Source: Pontederia crassipes
Lineage: Eukaryota; Streptophyta; Magnoliopsida; Commelinales; Pontederiaceae
Direction of reading: 5' to 3'
Length of the DNA: 64,000 bases
Assembly (NCBI GenBank): GCA_030549335.1
Contig: CM060198.1
Location: 60,031,453-60,095,452 of the forward strand
The translations under genes were made by a program, and so were the position numbers. The notes beneath the pieces were generated by a model. It did not search any database. It saw only the letters and a list, made by a program, of their open reading frames with translations, and had not been told where the DNA came from. This document shows, one piece after another, positions 42,402 to 54,192 of the stretch. Each line of letters opens with the position of its first letter. The first letter of the stretch is position 1.

Positions 42402-45400
42402 AAAAAATGAGAAATTTTACTTCTGCAAATAGTTAAGAAGAGTTCATTTTTTTTCTTTAAATTTTGGAGGGAGATACTATCCAGTGTGAGGCTTTTAGGT
42501 ATGGATTAAAGAGACTGACATATTATGTCCATGTATAGAGATGTTGAGTTGAGAGCTTTGCTGATACAATTTACCTGGGAGAAACTGATGGGCATGGAGC
42601 ATAGACATGCCGACAGAGAAGAAACAATTGGGGTGTATTATTCTGAAAAAAAAAAGAGAACTCTTGTGTAGAGTTCCATTCCATTTTATGGAATTTTTTA
42701 CTGAGTACAGTTTTTCCCCCAGTTCTTAAAGTTTGGTGTTAAAACATTGAGAATAATTTTGACACTGCTGAATCTGTGCTAAAAGGCGTCATTTTTTCAT
42801 CTTTTAATGTTTAAAGCTTTCTGATTTCAGATTTCTCAGTGTTTTCTGCCAGGAAGTAAAAGTTTTGAATAGTCAAGGTATTGATTGATGCTTCTATGTT
42901 AAGTCCTGGATTCAGTACGAATTGTTCTTCTCATGCTTCTGAAGATCTTTCCTTCATCCAAAGATGCTCCGCTGAGTTTCCCATCTTTTGCTCTTCAAAC
43001 TCCTCTTTTGTACAAAGATACCATGTTGAGTCCCTGAACCTTTCGCCTTCCAGATGTTCTCTCTCTGCAGGTCATTGTTTTCCTTTGCTGTAATTAACGT
43101 GAGTTCAAATGATACATATATGTCAAGCTTCCTTCACATCTGAACCTAACTCAAGAATCAAGTTCCTCATCCATTGTCTGATATCTTTTCTCCTTTTAAT
43201 CTCCCTTAATGAGCTGGAAACAGCTAAGCCTAAAAAAAATTCAGTGGATATTTGCAAGTAATGTTGACTGAACAGTTGGAAGTCGAATTAAGCATCTGCC
43301 TTGTTGTGCTGCATCTAAATTTACCACTTGCACGCAGAGTAGATAGATGCTCTGTTCACAAAAGAGATTGCTCAACTATCAAGGATTGTTTTCAGGTGGA
43401 GTAGGAGGAGAACTCCTGACAAAGGAGGAGAACCAGTCATCCATCTACACATACATAGAAAAGGGAATCTTGATGCGGTGCCGTTCTCTGCTAACCGGAC
43501 AAATTGGACCATGTAAACGATTCCACGACGTTGTTTGGTAGCATGAATTCCGCATTAACTTCACATGGCAGATGGCTCCAGACGCCTTCTAAGATTCTTC
43601 CACATTCTCCCCCCCTTCCCTCCCTCTGCTGAGCTCGTCTTCATCTCATTATTATTATTATTAATTATTTGCAGACCGAGGAGTCCTTTTGCCTTTGTAC
43701 AGAACAACGCATCTTTATTCGTCAGGAATCTCTAAGACCATCTCCACAGGAAAAGCATCCGCGGATGCTTTTCCTTTTGGCAGATTGCTTTCACGGCCGG
43801 GACTCTGATTGGACTGAGAGTGACCAGCTCCAATGCGGTTCCTGCACTCTGCCTCGAATTCTCACGTTCCACCAAGATATGGCGTGTCCCCGAATGGATC
43901 AGGTGGAATGCACGGCATCCAAACGCCTCAACTGTTCCCGCGACTTGAATTGGCCATCACTGTCGAACCTTAACTCTGCGAATGGCACGGCCACGATCGC
44001 TCCTGCAAAAGTTCCCATGACAAGAGGCGAACGAAATGGAAAATGGTCGCTACGGCGAGAATAGCACTAAGGGCCCTCTCTTTGCGGACCATATCAGCAC
44101 CATTTCCCTCCTCATGAAAGAAAACTTTCTTAGTTGCTAATGGCCATCACTTCCGTAATTTCTGAATTATCCGAATCCGATCGATGATGTTTAAGACCAC
44201 TGACATTTGACTCTCACTCTCGAACTCATGACCAGCAACACTCCTCAACAATTATCTTATATTACAGCAAGCTTGACAAAAAAAAAACCACATGATAACA
44301 TTAGGTACAAAACAGAGATAGAGAGAGAGAGATGATGATGATGAACAGCATTATGATAGCATTATCTGTTTGGATTAGCACGATGAGTGGCTGTAACAGC
44401 CATGCAATTCTGGTGCCTGTGGATCTTTGCATGGCCTAATTATGGAGTCTCTGGAGATTCCACTCTCTTTTTTTTCTCTCTCTCCAGAGGTGTAGCCATC
44501 AGAGGTGCAGGACAATTGGATTAGTAACATCACTAATAAAGTGGCAAAATGTATTGGATTGTGGTAAGTAACCTTATCATTATCATGATCTGGGTGCAAG
44601 TAGTAGAGTGGGACAAAAGGGTCAGTGTCATTGATGGCATTGTGAAGATACGATAACTTAGGCAAAGATATTAGATGAGCCCACAATGACAAAGGTGGTG
44701 ATGGATAGATGTGAGCTGGTCTGTCTTTATATCTCACACATGCTGCATATATCATTCTAATTTTGTTTTGATATATATCTACACATTATTAGAAACATTG
44801 ATTTACTATTAGTATCTCAACATTTTTAATAAAGCCCTAACCCAATTATTGTTTGGTTTGGCCCGTTTGGGCCTTTGGTGTTAAATGCAAAAGTAAAGAA
44901 ACAAATTAAATGGTATAAGTTACCAGAATTCGATCCCATTCAAAATTTGAGCTAAAAGTTGAGGTGGCTCCGCATCATGGTTATCTACATCATTTTCGAT
45001 CACAGATACCAAAGAAGTGGCAGGAGCAAAAGGTCGACGGAAGTTATGCTTTGCATTATTAATCATGTTAGGATTGTTGTCGCCGCCGCCGCCGCCGCCG
45101 TCTGCTCCCCCACTTCCGCCTCCGGTGCTCCAGTCGTCGCCGCCTCCTCCACAACAAGCATGCAGATGTTATAGTTGTGGACGCGGTGCTCCGTCCTCAT
45201 CTTCGTCATCGTTGTCCTCCGCATATGCATCCTCATCGTAAGCTCCATCTCATCTCATCTCCAATTATTTCACGATCTCATCTCGGTGCCTGAACGTGTT
45301 CCAATTCCAATTCCAATTCCAAATCTCCATGAACGTGTTCCAAAGTCTCCTTTTAATTAATGCCTCCTTTACCCAAGGATGAGTTGAGTCACGGTGAAAA

Positions 45401-45440
45401 TTTTCTCATATTTTCTTCTTAATGTCACTCCATAAGTCTT
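42402..45440. other. Intergenic sequence downstream of HHO, no supported gene
   Basis: The first few hundred bases should hold the HHO 3' UTR. Moderately GC-rich stretches at 43380-44070 and 45060-45250 have open frames (for example 43669-44064), but these show no domain, family resemblance or splice context. A perfect 28-bp palindrome lies at 43748-43775 and a (GCC)n-type run near 45082-45100. Confidence 0.5.
43748..43775. repeat. Perfect 28-bp palindrome
   Basis: AGGAAAAGCATCCG is followed directly by its reverse complement CGGATGCTTTTCCT. There is no loop and no mismatch. Confidence 0.95.
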
Positions 45441-46106
45441 AATGTCACTCCTCTTTTACCCATTTTATCCTTACCTTTTTAAACTATAAAATCAACTTAT
45501 ATTCTTTTAATAATGGGACTTGAGTCTCCTCTCTTTTTCCAACAACAGAATTTATTATTTTATAATAATTAACTTCAAAAGTATTTATTTTTTTATAATA
45601 TTATAAGATCAAAGATCCCTTTTTTATTTCTTAAAAAATAAAATTATTATTTTACATAATTAACATGAAAAGTTTTTAATATTATAATTTTTACTTTGTT
45701 TTACTATATTTGTTGTATTACAGTGCCTATATTTTATTCAGCTTATTTAATATTTTTATATTTATTATGGAACTAAAATGTGATGCTATGTCAAATAAGT
45801 TGAATAAAACAAATATTAAAATATCAAATAAGCTGAATAAAATATAGATACAAAGAAAAATTATAATGTTAAATTTTGTTCATGTTAATCATTTAAAATA
45901 ATAATCTTATTTTTGAAGAAAGAGAAAAGAGATCTTTGATCTTCTAATATTATAAAAAAATAAAGACTTTTAATGCTAATTAATATAAAATAATAAATTC
46001 TATGTTGAAAAGAGAGAGAGAGAGGAGACTCTTGATCTCCCACTATTATAAAAGATTTTATAGTTTTAAAAAGTAAGGGTAGAATGGGTAAAAGTGGAGT
46101 AGCATT
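45441..46106. mobile_element. Foldback/MITE with about 320-bp inverted arms
   Basis: The left arm (45441 to about 45765) begins AATGTCACTCCTCTTTTACC. The right arm (about 45810 to 46106), read on the other strand, begins AATGCTACTCCACTTTTACC. The arms stay alignable through ATAGAATTTATTATTTTATA-like and ATTTTATTCAGCTTATTT-like stretches with scattered mismatches and small gaps. The core is about 45 bp. No coding capacity. A transcript would form a long hairpin. Confidence 0.85.
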
Positions 46107-46499
46107 GTTTCCTGTTATTTTTAATGGACGGTTGCAATTTATATTTCCACAACTACCGATACTCCTTGGATTTTTCTTCTTCTTGATGAACTCCTGGAAT
46201 TATACATATTCTGAATTCCTCTCATGCAAAGTTCATTCTCAACTTCACTGAAAACCATTATATTTTCTCGATTATCATATTTTGCATGTCTTCGACGTGA
46301 TTCCTCAGTTTTCTAAGAGGAACTCATTTATATATTTAATTATTAACACAAATCGAGTATTAGTTTTGCATTATAGATCTATAGAATCTTAATTATGAAT
46401 CTTGATTATAGAATCTTAATTATTAATTTTGCATGTCTTCGATATGATTCATTATACAATCTTGATTTTAGGCTTGATGTATGTTGTTAGCAATTTTAA

Positions 46500-48720
46500 A
46501 TAACCCCTAGTCATAAATCGACTTATATGATGATGCTTGTTGTCGACAATCGTCGAAAAGATGATCGGAGAAATTCATTGCGTGTGCGCATTTTCTTCGA
46601 ATGCAGAAACCCGATCAGGGTTCTCTGTGCCTGGGTTCTTTGGAACTCGGTCAGGATCCACCATGACCGGAGTTCCCGAGATCCACGGCACAATGAATCC
46701 GGATTGAGTTCAACCCCGATGAATAAGATCAAGCGCAACGTCACCTAATCGATCAATGCCATGAATCCGACCCGGGTTCCTATACAAATTTTCCTCGTTG
46801 AAGACTTACATTGTGCCTTTCGCTCGACCAATTTGATTCCGTAATCTTGGTCTGGGTATGACTCCAACCTGACTTAGGTTCTCATTGATTTTATAGAGAA
46901 GATGAACTTTCTCACTTGGCTCGGGATCTGCCTACATCCGGCTCGAGTTTCGAATCTGTTATGATGATTTTTAAACCTATTGGTTCTTGATTTATGTCCT
47001 TAAGATTGATCTACTCTACGATGATGTGTATGATGATTATACACTTGATTTCTCTCCATGTACTAGAGGGGTGTAAGCATAATGTCATAATTGATTATAA
47101 CGATGATGTCAAATATGACTATGATCTTATGACTCCCCTTATGATGCTTCCATCTATGATTACATATCTTATTAATCTTGATCTATTTATGATGATGATT
47201 ATGATTATGCACATCTAATTACTCTGCATGATCATATCTTGTAGCCCTAAATTGATTTCATATTGTCATGATGATAATGTTAAATCAAGACCTCTGATTA
47301 TTATGATCCCATGATCCTTTTGATCTCATCATCTAATGACTTAACTCGAATTATTTATGTCATAATAAAGATTAATTAAAAGCTACAAGATAACAAATGA
47401 AAAATGATGATGGACTGGTGACGATCAATTATGGGCTGACTCCGATTAGTTATGGGTTGACTCCGTCAGTTATGATGATAATGAAGTTGAGTAGATGCAT
47501 GCCTCCTCGTGAGTTAAAATATATCTCATAATAAGTTAAAGATGAATAATAAAGATGAAGAAGATGATGAAAATGAAAGCATATTAACTATGAAATCTCC
47601 TTACGATCATTAATGGCTCTCGCCACTCTTATGATAATTTTCTCATGATTTTATATTAATATGCTTTAACAAAGATGACTCACTCCATGATTATCTACTC
47701 CTACTTTCATAATGATTTTCATGGTCCTTTATATGATGATGACCTCATGAGAATAATGATTGACGCTCGTCATTTATGATGATTTGTTATTATCTATCTT
47801 GATCCTTAATCCTGTGATTTCAAGAAGATGTCATCTTGATTTTATGAACCTTTTAGGAAAATATCTTTATTTTCTATACGATGATGATGCCTATATAATT
47901 TATCTTCTTGTCTAGTATTATGATATTAAATTAGGGTCATGACAGATATGATATCGGAGTCACTTCGCGTGAGCCATTGTGCATTGCGGGTGTGATAACT
48001 AACAATGATATTAAGTCCCCTAAGGAGAGAAGAGTGCATAAGGTATGTCTTGAATTAGTCTCACATGTATAAGTCACGGGAGAAATACTAGGTATATATG
48101 GAAACATGGCCTAGAATGGTAGGACACGTTTTGGTAAAACTGTGCGGGCCAAGGTCCAAAACGAATAATATCCTACGCAAGTGCAAGAATATTACATATA
48201 GAGGCTTATTTCACCTGCATTTTCATATATGTAGGACCACATTATAATAGTGAAGGTGACCAATGGTGATAATTCGAACTCCTGGTGATAGCATATGGAT
48301 GTCATGAGTTTTTTTTTTCTTGTCTTAGTCTATCTTTTCTTGATAACATGATGTATTAGATTGGTTCTATCATGACTCATATGATGATTATTTTATTAGT
48401 CTTCCACGTATTATTATTCCTTTACGATATCACTCTTCCACATATGATGTTGTTCTAAGTTAACTAATCAAATCAATATGATATCCACATATGTATTGAT
48501 TCGTATCGCTCTCAAGATGTATTTGCCTCGTGGCTTGGTGTATTTTGGGGCGTTGCAGAATTGGTGTAGTGGGGGCACTGATAGGGAACGAATGCATCGA
48601 CGACGGTGTCGACGACAAACTAGAGCATTGAAAATGTCAAAGGCTAACCAGTGCAAGGGAAGCATCAACAATGAACTGGTGCAGCAGCGTGTCGACGACG
48701 AACTAGTACAACAGCGTCCA
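46500..48720 (+). mobile_element. LTR retroelement fossil (LTR part and leader)
   Basis: An LTR-like end GGGTCATGACA at about 47934-47944 is followed by a sequence resembling the initiator-Met tRNA primer binding site of plant Gypsy-type elements (47949 onwards), and then a non-coding leader to about 48560. The LTR portion probably extends left towards 46500. No intact gag or pol is visible, and the matching second LTR was not found in the window. It is an old, broken, partial copy; its left border is uncertain. Confidence 0.5.
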
Positions 48721-49180
48721 TGAACCACACATTTTTAACACTGTCGGATATAAATTGATCTGCGATGACCATGTATGTGGAGAAACATTTGTCACACACC
48801 GTCTTTATTCCCTTCACAAAAATATTAATAAGAATTAACATAAATTTTGATAATAAATTAAATATTAGTTTGATAATAAATTAAATATTAAAAATGTGAG
48901 TAAATTGATGTGATGATATGTATAAGTTTAAAAATAATAAATTAATTTGGTAGTTAGAAGTAAAACTTCTCTTGATTACCTTTATTTTTTGAATATTATC
49001 ACTTTGAAATTTATTATTTATAATTGCAATATAGATAATTTTCATACATTTTTTTATCTCTATAAGAAGATTTTGTAACACTCCTGTGCATTAATTAATA
49101 ATAATAATAAAATCTTGGTCTGTTGCGATCTGCAACTGAAGCGGCCAGATTCCATTACCATGTTGGATTGAGGCCGTTCT
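48721..49180. other. AT-rich sequence upstream of the LBD gene
   Basis: No element or gene recognised. Two adjacent copies of TTTGATAATAAATTAAATATTA lie near 48846-48890. Confidence 0.55.
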
Positions 49181-49605
49181 GCTCTCTCTCTCTCCCCCTC
49201 CCTCCCTCTCTCTGTCTCTGTGTGTGTGTTACACGTTTTTTCCTCTAGTCCTTCCTTTCAGCTCAGCTCCTGATCCATCTCCTCCCAAACCACATTACAC
49301 AGAGAGGAGATAACTCTCGGACGAGAAAATTGAGGACAGTTCTTGTGGTGTTTCAGAAGCAGTTCTTGCGGGCAGCACACGCTCATCAGTTGCCTCTGGC
49401 AAACAAGAGGACAGAAATGGAGGAGGAAAGCAAGCAGTTTGCACCCTAATCCTATTCAAGAAGCTGGTAAGCAAGAAAACAGCAAGAATCCATAACCCTA
49501 AACCCTAACCCTTTATCTTTAAACCAGAGGTCGCATTGTGATCTATAGTTTGCTTTTAGGGGCTCATTGTGCGTAATCTTCAACTAGAGAGAGAAAGAGG
49601 TACCC
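49181..49605 (+). promoter_or_regulatory. LBD gene promoter/5' leader with probable leader intron and telobox
   Basis: A CT-rich tract (49182-49230) is followed by leader-like sequence. A good donor (CTGGTAAGC, cut before 49467) and acceptor (TTGCTTTTAG, cut after 49559) suggest a 93-bp intron in the 5' UTR. Inside it lies a double telobox, CCCTAAACCCTAACCCT (about 49496-49512). Confidence 0.45.
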
Positions 49606-50805
49606 ATGTCGAGGTCGAACCCGCCGTGCGCAGCGTGCAAGTTCTTGCGTCGGAAGTGCCCGTCGGGTTGCATCTTTGCGCCGTACTTCCCGCCGGATCA
49701 GCCGGCAAGGTTTCTGAGCGTGCACAACGTCTACGGGGCTAGCAACGTCAGTAAGTTGCTCAACTATGTCCCCGAGGCGAACCGCGAGGAGGCCGCGAGG
49801 ACGCTTATCTTCGAGGCGGCGGAGAGGCTACAGGACCCCATCCACGGCTGCTACCGACGTGTTAACGCGCTGCGGGGGCGTCTCCGGCAGATTCGCAGCA
49901 ACTGTAGGGAGGCCAGGAGGGAGTTGGCCAAGTACATCGGCAGCGGCCAGCCCCAGTCTCACGTCAACGTTCCCCAGGGTGCGCTATCCTCGTTGATGCC
50001 ACCGCCGTCAGGCGCCCCGGGGCTTGGGGTCGGGATGTGCATGGGACTAACTTCGTCTGCGTCGTCCATGCCACAGGGGCTAATGATTATGGGCGACCGG
50101 CAACAAGTCCCGAAGCAAGCCGAGAGGCTCACACGCATGCAACAGCGGCGGCAGCAGCAATATAGTATGTTGGAGCAGTACGCAGAGATACTCATGAGCA
50201 ACCAGCGATTGTGCCCTCCTCAGCCGACGGGAGAGGACGAACAGCTGGGGTTGGCGTTAGACATGTCAACGGATCTACTCGTGCGGCGGCGGCCGCCGCC
50301 GATAATTGACGTGGACGCCGAGCTGCAGCAGCATGGCCATGGACGACAGCTAGAGCTATTGAATCGTGGGTTCCCGATTAGCGTTCCAGGGCAAGACCAG
50401 ATGGCGTTCGGTGGCGCCACAATTGCAGTTAACGCCGAGCAGCAGCATCAGCAAGAACAGGATCCCATGGCGTTTGGTGGAGCTACAAGTGCAATGGCCT
50501 CCATGCAACAGCAGCAGCAGGAACAGAAGCTATTCAATCTTGGGCTCCTGAACAGAGTTAGGGGTTACGACCAGATGGCGTTCGGCGGCTCTGCAATTCC
50601 AGCGGCCGCCCAACCGACTTCTCATCAGTTGGCTTTGTTTCCACCACAGCAGAACCAAGCTCTTCTGCACAATGACCAGCAGCACCAGAACATTGATGCA
50701 GAGCAGCTGCAGCAAGATGAGCAACAGCAGCAGCAGCACACGGAACCGCATAACATTGATAGGATTAGGAATGATGATGGGAGTACCAAGGATCCTCCAC
50801 CTTGA
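49606..50805 (+). CDS. LBD: LOB-domain (LBD/AS2-like) class I transcription factor, 399 aa
   Basis: Plant-specific DNA-binding factor; class I members of the AS2/LBD36 type pattern leaf, flower and organ boundaries. The LOB domain fills residues 7-112. The zinc-finger-like block is C8-x2-C11-x6-C18-x3-C22, followed by FAPYFPPDQP, the GAS block (GASNVSKLLNYVP from residue 44), and DPIHG at 77-81 where most members read DP[VI]YG. The leucine-zipper-like end is weak: L89, L93, I96, C100, L107 with many arginines between. The domain ends in ELAKYIGSG, as in the AS2/LBD36 branch. The C-terminal 290 residues are rich in Gln and low in complexity, with three MAFGG repeats (starting near residues 264, 286 and 322). 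The coding region is one exon. The start is the family-typical ATG just before SNPPCAACKF. Confidence 0.9.
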   Translation: MSRSNPPCAACKFLRRKCPSGCIFAPYFPPDQPARFLSVHNVYGASNVSKLLNYVPEANREEAARTLIFEAAERLQDPIHGCYRRVNALRGRLRQIRSNCREARRELAKYIGSGQPQSHVNVPQGALSSLMPPPSGAPGLGVGMCMGLTSSASSMPQGLMIMGDRQQVPKQAERLTRMQQRRQQQYSMLEQYAEILMSNQRLCPPQPTGEDEQLGLALDMSTDLLVRRRPPPIIDVDAELQQHGHGRQLELLNRGFPISVPGQDQMAFGGATIAVNAEQQHQQEQDPMAFGGATSAMASMQQQQQEQKLFNLGLLNRVRGYDQMAFGGSAIPAAAQPTSHQLALFPPQQNQALLHNDQQHQNIDAEQLQQDEQQQQQHTEPHNIDRIRNDDGSTKDPPP

Positions 50806-51424
50806 AGAACATAGCAGCAGTCGAAATCATAACTCCTTACTGCGATCAAATCCTCTACAATTTTTTCTTCTTCTCCAGTACTCGCTGCAAATTGTTTCAG
50901 ACATGTATCATCTGCTTCTTCCTCGTATTGGAAATTCTTTTTACATATTGTACATTTGTTCCTCATATATTGTACATTTCTTCCTCATATATGTATCAAA
51001 AGAAATGCATAACTTAAAAGAGAGAAACAATATCTTCATTATAATTAGCATAATTCGCTCCACATTATTTATGATGACAATAAAATAAAGTATATTTATA
51101 TCAAACTAAAAGATTAAAGAAAATGATGTGTTAGCATATTTGAGATCATGAAATATGTTCATATAAATAATACGAATAAAAGGATATTTGTTATGTGATT
51201 GTATAATTTGAGGTAATTGAGGTAAAAGATAGTTATAAATATATTGTTCTATTTTATTATGAAATGAAATAATACTCTATATAAAATGTAATAAGAATAA
51301 ATACATAATTTAAGAGAGAACAAATATTTTGCCATGTACAGTGCATGATATTATTTATTATGATAACAACATAAATTATATTTATTTATAAATTAAAATA
51401 AAAAAATGCAAAATATAATAGCTT
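50806..51424. other. LBD 3' flank, AT-rich
   Basis: Holds the 3' UTR, with TTGTACATTTCTTCCTCATAT-like repeats near 50947-50995, then featureless AT-rich sequence. Confidence 0.6.
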
Positions 51425-53230
51425 CGATGGGTCTAACTTTCAGCATTATCGACGACATCCATCCATTGATAATATCATCCGTCGATAATACCAAAGACCT
51501 CAAACTCGTCGGTAACCATTTTTATAATATTATATATATAGTATAATATAAGCATGATTAATACATTAATATTTTTGTTTACGATGGGTTTAGCCTCCAA
51601 TATTTTAACGGATGGACAACCATGGAAGGTCAGACCCATAAAAAATATATAATAATATTAAAATATTGATTATATGTTTATATTATATGTATAATATTAT
51701 AAATATAATTACGACGAAGTGTTATCGCTGGATGAATTATTCATCAGCTTTCGAAGGCGTCGATGGTTGATAAATTACTGACGTCGTAACTAGCTATAGA
51801 AGTTTTGCTCGTCACTATTTCGTCATCACGTGTGATAAAAAAATGTGAAGAATTTTAGTCAACAAAAGATTACTCTTTTTTTAGTGCCATGCGTTACATC
51901 AAGTTTATAGTAAGCCAAAGTGCACAAAAGACACGTATTCTTAAACATTCCTTTGGCTTTGTTAATATATTATTTTTTTTCAACGTTATCAAAATCAGTC
52001 CGGCCGGCCGTTATCAAAATTGGCTGATAATTCAATTTCATTTGACATCAAAATCATTTTTCATGTTGAACGGATCGATTGAATCGGATCGGTTGAACCG
52101 GTTCAATCCAATTCAATTCAAGTTTTGAACAATAAAATTAAAAAATAATAAAAATAGAAAAGTTAAAAAAAGGAAAAATGAAATGAATATAAGAAAAGTA
52201 AAATTAGGAGGGAGTATGATATGTATAAAATTAAATAAGAATTTAAATAAAAAAAGGTTTAAAAATTAATTAACATTAAAATGGAAAATTATTAAAGGGC
52301 ATAAATATAAAAAGGAAAGTGTTAAGAATAATTTAGGATAAAATTTATTAACATAGCATCTATCATTAATAAATAATATATACTAAATTAATAATGATCT
52401 ATTTATATTTATATGTTAATCATTATTAAAAATTTTAATAAATAAACGTATGTTATATTAGTTTTTTATATTTTTAATATGTTATTAGTACAATATTCAT
52501 ATATTATATCATATAACTTATATTATATACTTGTAATTATAAATAATATTATTTTAATAAAATCTAGTATAATATGATGGAATCCAATTGGATCGGTCCA
52601 ATCGTGACCTAGTAAGAAGTCTGATTTGATCGTCGGTCCGGTTCATTTTTTTCCCTTCATCATTTTGAAGAGCGTGCTGGAATGAATTTATATTTTGCAC
52701 ATATGCAAAAGCTCAACAAATGACAAAATATTCTAGTCATATATTATAGTATGAAAGCTCATTTTGTTGTTTTTTTTAAATCATTGCACCTCTCTAAAAC
52801 AGGATTTCACTCATGTAATATGGATTTCAATCATGTAATACCTTTAGTTTATAAAATCTAGCTGACTAAAAATCATTTATAATATTGATTATTCATTATT
52901 AGAACCTCCATTTTACTCTTAAAACTTTAGTTACAGTTTAAATTGTACTATACTAATTTCAAACTATTACAGTTAAATTGTAATACTTATATTATATCAC
53001 ATATATATTATTATATATCAAATCCGTCGGATAATTTTGAAGGTTATATTCGTTGATAACTTACCGATGGAGATTTTTCATCTCTAGCAGTGTATAATTT
53101 TTTTGCTCTCAATATTTGGAAAGATTTTTTCTATCTATCGCAAATGTCTCGAAAAGTACGAAAAATTTTTGTCCGTCACAAATGGACTATTTCCTTGTGA
53201 CGGAAGAGGGGAGAATATTTATTACGCATT
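51425..53230. mobile_element. CACTA-like non-autonomous element debris
   Basis: Short motifs resembling CCGTCGATAA, CGATGG and GATAAATTACTGACG recur at 51425-51810 and again at 53010-53100 in opposite orientation. One end-like motif reads CACTGCTAGAGATGAAAAA on the minus strand near 53090. This resembles the subterminal repeats of plant CACTA-type elements. Borders and target duplication are not established. A MITE sits inside. Confidence 0.3.
51985..52655. mobile_element. MITE-like element, about 670 bp
   Basis: Starts GTTATCAAAATCAGTCCGGC and ends in a stretch reading GAACCGGACCGACGATCAAA on the other strand. TCGGATCGGTTGAACCGGTT lies near the left end and an AT-rich core follows. It resembles the element at 19602. 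Confidence 0.5.
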
Positions 53231-54192
53231 CTAATTTTGTAAAATAAGATTAAACAATTCTGTTGGGAACAGAACGCATCCCTTAGTGAATAGAATAATA
53301 ATAATAATGAGCCTTTCATTTAAAGGACGTTATGAGATTAAACCATATATATATATAAAGTATATAATATACACATAATCCTTTTATATCAAAGGAAATT
53401 AAATAATGAGCTTTCTTGCTAGTTAGTTAGCCAAAAAAAGTATACCACAATTTAATCAAGAAGTATACCACAATTTCCCTATTGTCTCAATTGAAATTTA
53501 TTGAAAACACTCTTTATATGATATACATTTCATTGTATACATCATATATTTAAAAGTAAATTTATATACAATACAAATATATATAGTATAATGTTTAAAA
53601 ATCCGAGTTAATAAATTCGAAGTAAAATTAGCAAGCGACCCGATTCCAATGATTCCAACCAAGTCCACTGGGCCATCGGGGGCTCAGCCCATTGTAAAAG
53701 TATGATTTGTCTAATAGAAAAATGTATTCGAAAATCATTTGAACCTTAATTGTACTTATTAAATTAATAAAATAATTATATATTAATTTATTTTATTAAT
53801 TAAATAATAAACTTGATATAGTGATTAAATTGTTTTAACAACTAATTAAACAATTACAATTTAACTTTAGATTTCTTTTAATTGTCAAACTAGCCCAATA
53901 AGTATATATTACTTTACTACATGATAAATTTAATCATAATTTATAACAATTAAATGAAAAATGAATGATGTACGTCAAAGTGTAGAGCGACACTCATTAA
54001 CTGCACTAATGCCCCGAGATGTTACGTGGCATGTGACTTCAATGTAAGAGTTTTAATGGAATACAAAAAGTATTTATCAATGTTAAATCGATATAAATTT
54101 CATCAATTTAAGTTCTTCTTTTGTGATATATCATTTCTTAGTCAATTCAAATAATTGTCAATGTTTAGAATATCATCAACAATAAATTAATA
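53231..54192. other. AT-rich intergenic sequence, nothing recognised
   Basis: Contains an (AAT)n run near 53290 and short AT runs. No gene seen. Confidence 0.6.

Noticed and set aside
43669-44064. 131-aa plus-strand open frame
   Set aside because: No domain, family likeness, splice context or gene-like codon pattern; probably chance in a GC-richer stretch.
44375-44755. 126-aa minus-strand open frame
   Set aside because: Low-complexity composition, no recognised motif, and no supporting signals.
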